DNA of 64,000 nucleotides from Paratinospora sagittata (Eukaryota; Streptophyta; Magnoliopsida; Ranunculales; Menispermaceae). The notes under the pieces were generated by a model. That model was not told the origin of the DNA and ran no database searches. It saw only the letters and a program-made list of their open reading frames with translations. The position numbers were made by a program, and so were the translations under genes. Below are positions 61,147 to 64,000 of the stretch, in pieces. Numbering within the stretch: the stretch's first letter is position 1; each line of letters opens with the position of its first letter. The stretch lies in contig CM069593.1 of NCBI GenBank assembly GCA_035771175.1, positions 16,864,908 to 16,928,907 of the forward strand, given 5' to 3'.

Positions 61147-61164
61147 AGTATGGTTTAGAACGAT

Positions 61165-62545
61165 GGAGCAACTGTGTGAGGGACCAAGGGTGCAACCGTG
61201 GGAGGGACCAAGGGTGCAACCGTGCGAGCAACCGAGAAAGGGACCAAGGGAGCAACCATGGGAGAGACCGAGGGAGCAATCGTGGGAGGGACCAAAGGTG
61301 CAACTGTGGGAGCGACCTAGAGAGCAACCGTGTGAGCAAAGGAGGAAGCAACCGAGGGAGGGACTAAGAGAGCAACCGTGCCAGCGACCAAGGGAGCAAA
61401 TAATGGGGCAACTTAGGGAGCTCTCAAGGAGCAACCAATGGTGCAACCAAAAGAGCAACCGAGGGAGCAACCAAAGGAGCGACCGAGGAGCAACCAAAGA
61501 AGCAGCAGAGGGAGCAAGCATGGGAGCGCCCGAGGGAGCAACCATGAGAGCGAACGAGGGAGCAACTAAGGGGGTGACCAAGAGAGCAGCCAAGGGAGGG
61601 ACCAAGGGAAGAGCCAAGGGAAGAGCCAAGGGTGCGATTGAGTGAGTAACCGTGTGAGCGACCGAGGGAGCAACCGTGGGAATGACCGAAGGAGAAAGTG
61701 TGGGAGGTACCGAGGGTGCAACCATGGGAGCCACCGCAAGAGCAACCATGGGAGCTACCAAGGTAGCGACCATGGGAGAAACCATGGGAGTGATCGAGGG
61801 AGGGACCGAGGGAACAACCATGGGTGCTAACATTAGGGGACAACCAAGGGAGCAACCAAGGAAGCAACCCATGGAGCAACTAAGCGAGCGACTGAGGGAG
61901 CAACCTAAGGAACGATTGGGGGAGCAACCAAGGGGAGGACCGAAAGAGCAACCAAGGGAGCGACTGAGGGAGTAGCCAAGGGAGAGACCGAGTGAGCAAC
62001 CGTGAGAGCGAAAGAGGGAGCAATCGTGGGAGGGACCGAAGGAACAATCGTGAGAGGGACCGAGGGTGCAACCATGAGAGCGACCCACGAAGCAACTGAG
62101 GGAGCGACATTGGGAGCAACTGTGGGAGCGATCTAGCGTGCAATAGTGGGAACAACTTGGGGAGCGACCGAGGGAGCTACCATGGGAGAGACCAACGGAG
62201 CAACCGAGGGAGCAATCGAAGGGGAGTTTGCGGGGGCAATCAACGATGCGACCAATGGAGCAACCAATCGTGGGACTTAGAGAACAACCGTGGGAGCGAC
62301 CAAGGAAGCAAATAAGAGGGCGACAGAAGTAGCAACCACGGGAGTGAGCTAGGGAGCAATCAAGGAGGGTGACCTAGGGAGCAACCAAGGGACGATTGTG
62401 GTAGCGACTGAAGGAGCAACCAAATAAGTGATTGAAGGAGCAACCAAGGGATATACTGAAGGAGTGATCGAGGTAGCAACCAAGGGATAAACTGAGGGAG
62501 CAATTGAGGGACCAACCGAGGGATAAATCGAGGGAGAACAAACAC
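61165..62545. repeat. 12-bp minisatellite, about 1.4 kb
   Basis: More than a hundred variants of a 12-bp unit with consensus near GGGAGCAACCRA, mostly in register with occasional length changes. Since 12 is a multiple of 3 and the unit lacks stops in most frames, long open frames appear on both strands: up to 354 codons on the minus strand (Ser/Leu/Cys/Gly-rich) and 160 on the plus strand (Glu/Gln/Pro/Arg-rich). These are products of the repeat and not evidence of a gene. Confidence 0.92.
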
Positions 62546-63080
62546 TAACAATAAACTCGAATTAACATATTCTAATATGATTTTGGTCAATACTAGCTGC
62601 TATAAGAACAAACTCTAACATTCTACATATTACAAGCACAAAGGATACATGAAGAGCTCAACAAATAGCATTTGACACAATTGCATAGTGAATTCACAAG
62701 TTTTGTATTTTCCCATGTTAGCACATGAACCTTCTTCCTCTTCTTTTCTCTCTTCACAAATATGATTATTCTAGAACTTATCCTAAATCTTCGATTTTTC
62801 CACAAAATAAAAATCCCATTCAAACAAGTTAAAGATGACATTTTTCTACCCATACAGACAAATAATTTAGACATTCTTCTTAAATCTGGTCTAATGGGAA
62901 CTTCCAATTGTTCCCACAAACCCCAAAATCCCCACGGTCCACATGCATGTCTCAATCACTAGCCATTCATCAATTTATGAAAATTGAGGAACAAGCAACA
63001 ACTCACAAGACAACCTTTTCTCCATTGCGGAAATTTGAACAAACACTATATGCAAACTCCAATCCCAATAGAACAACAAC
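62546..63080. other. Non-coding region between minisatellite and tandem repeat
   Basis: No gene, RNA or repeat recognised. The 110-codon minus-strand frame at 62623-62955 shows no family similarity. Confidence 0.45.
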
Positions 63081-64000
63081 ACATCAGTTCCTCTTAATCA
63101 CCAATCAAAACCAAAACCAAAACATTAGTAAATCCACAAAATACAACAAATCCAAACAAATCATCAAAGAAAAACACTAAAACAATGAAAATCAATCATT
63201 AAAGGCATCAGATTCAAGAATCAATGATACAAAAGATGATTGGAGAGGAATTAAACTCATGACGAGAAGCTCTATCGCCAATCAAAACCAAAACATTAGT
63301 AAATCCAACAAGTCAATCAACAAAATACGGCAATTCAAAATAAATCATCGAAGAAAACCACTAAAACCACGGAAAATCAATCATTAAAGGCATCACAATC
63401 AAGAATCAATAATACAAAAGAGGATTGGAGAGGATTTGAACTCACGATCTCGTCGGTTCCACCGGTACAGATTCCAGTTTCCAATCCCCTCTGACAAGAA
63501 GCCCTATCACCAATCAAAACCAAAATATCAACAAATCCAACAAGTTAATCCACGAAATAGGACGAATCAAAACAGATCGTCGAAGAAAACACCTAAAACC
63601 AAGTAAAATCAATCATTAAAGGCATCAAATTCAAGAATTAATGACACAGAAGAGGATTGGAGAGGAATTTGAACTCACAATCACGTCGGTTCCACCGGTA
63701 GAGATCCAGTTTCTGATCCCCTCCGACGAGAAGCTCTATCGCCAATCAAAACCAAAAACATTTGTAAATCCAAAAAATACGACCAATCGAAACAAATCTT
63801 CGAAGAAAACCACTGAAACTGAGAAAAATAATCAACCAAGGCATTAGTAAGTCCAACAAGTTAATCCACAAAGTGCGACGATTCGAAACAAATCATCAAA
63901 GAAAACCACTGAAACCGCGGAAAAACAATCATTAAAGGCATCAGATTCAAGAATCAATGATAAAGAAGGGGATTGGAGAGGAATTGAACTTGCGATAGCG
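63081..64000. repeat. Long-unit tandem repeat running off the right edge
   Basis: Four copies of a block around AATCATTAAAGGCATCA (63191, 63375, 63608 and 63925) are each followed by GATTGGAGAGGAATT and GAACTCACGATC-type sequence, and preceded by CCAATCAAAACCAAAA. Spacings of about 184, 233 and 317 bp show unequal units. Three copies contain a GTCGGTTCCACCGGTA-type GC-rich core or its remnant. The array continues beyond base 64000. Confidence 0.75.

Noticed and set aside
61024..62590. Long open frames on both strands (up to 354 codons) as collagen- or antifreeze-like proteins
   Set aside because: They follow entirely from the 12-bp minisatellite, whose period is a multiple of three. They have no independent start context, domain or splice structure.
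1..64000. CRISPR arrays, operons, rRNA genes, bacterial or organellar insertions
   Set aside because: No spaced identical repeats, rRNA-like sequence or prokaryotic gene layout seen. All clear genes are plant nuclear with GT-AG introns or a plant-specific family.

Overview
This window is AT-rich plant nuclear DNA from a eudicot. It has widely spaced genes with GT-AG introns, large non-coding gaps, simple-sequence tracts and plant transposon relics. Six protein-coding genes can be read with confidence. I cannot name the species.

Layout. 1-3 kb: upstream DNA, then an intronless HSPRO/Hs1pro-1-type gene (3057-4523, +). 4.7-16.5 kb: a gene-poor stretch with simple repeats, a short MITE-like element and a cluster of TGGGCC/T promoter motifs with no clear gene. 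17.4-19.9 kb: a TPR protein gene (+) with a leader intron and an in-frame upstream ORF. 20-25.7 kb: non-coding, with a SINE bearing its own target-site duplication. 25.75-29.4 kb (leader to about 30.7 kb): a nine-coding-exon GONST2-type Golgi GDP-mannose transporter (-). 31.7-36.4 kb: a five-exon GT64 glycosyltransferase of the EPC1/GMT1 type (-), with a TRIM-like repeat in intron 1. 38.06-43.47 kb: a nested transposon stack (LINE fragment, split by a decayed Ty3/gypsy element, itself split by a solo LTR), each layer with its own target-site duplication. 44.1-45.8 kb: a four-exon PIP1 aquaporin (+). 46-51.6 kb: non-coding, with a second MITE copy and repeat fragments. 51.7-53.5 kb: a two-exon GPAT6-like acyltransferase/phosphatase (+). 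53.7-64 kb: no confident gene; segmental duplications, a 12-bp minisatellite and a tandem repeat running off the right edge.

How the genes relate. From family knowledge, GONST2 brings GDP-mannose into the Golgi and EPC1/GMT1 uses GDP-mannose there to mannosylate GIPC sphingolipids. The two genes lie head-to-tail on the same strand, with about 2.3 kb between their coding regions, so transporter and user enzyme of one pathway are physically linked. From memory, the Arabidopsis counterparts occur as adjacent pairs at different places (HSPRO1 with EPC1, the TPR gene with GONST2, PIP1;3 with GPAT4). That suggests this window keeps an older gene order. The other genes serve nematode/energy-stress signalling (HSPRO), water transport (PIP1) and cutin synthesis (GPAT6).

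Exon borders were read by eye from GT/AG sites with phase checks, and every multi-exon model closes in frame. Transcription starts, transposon borders without target-site duplications and all promoter calls are inferences.
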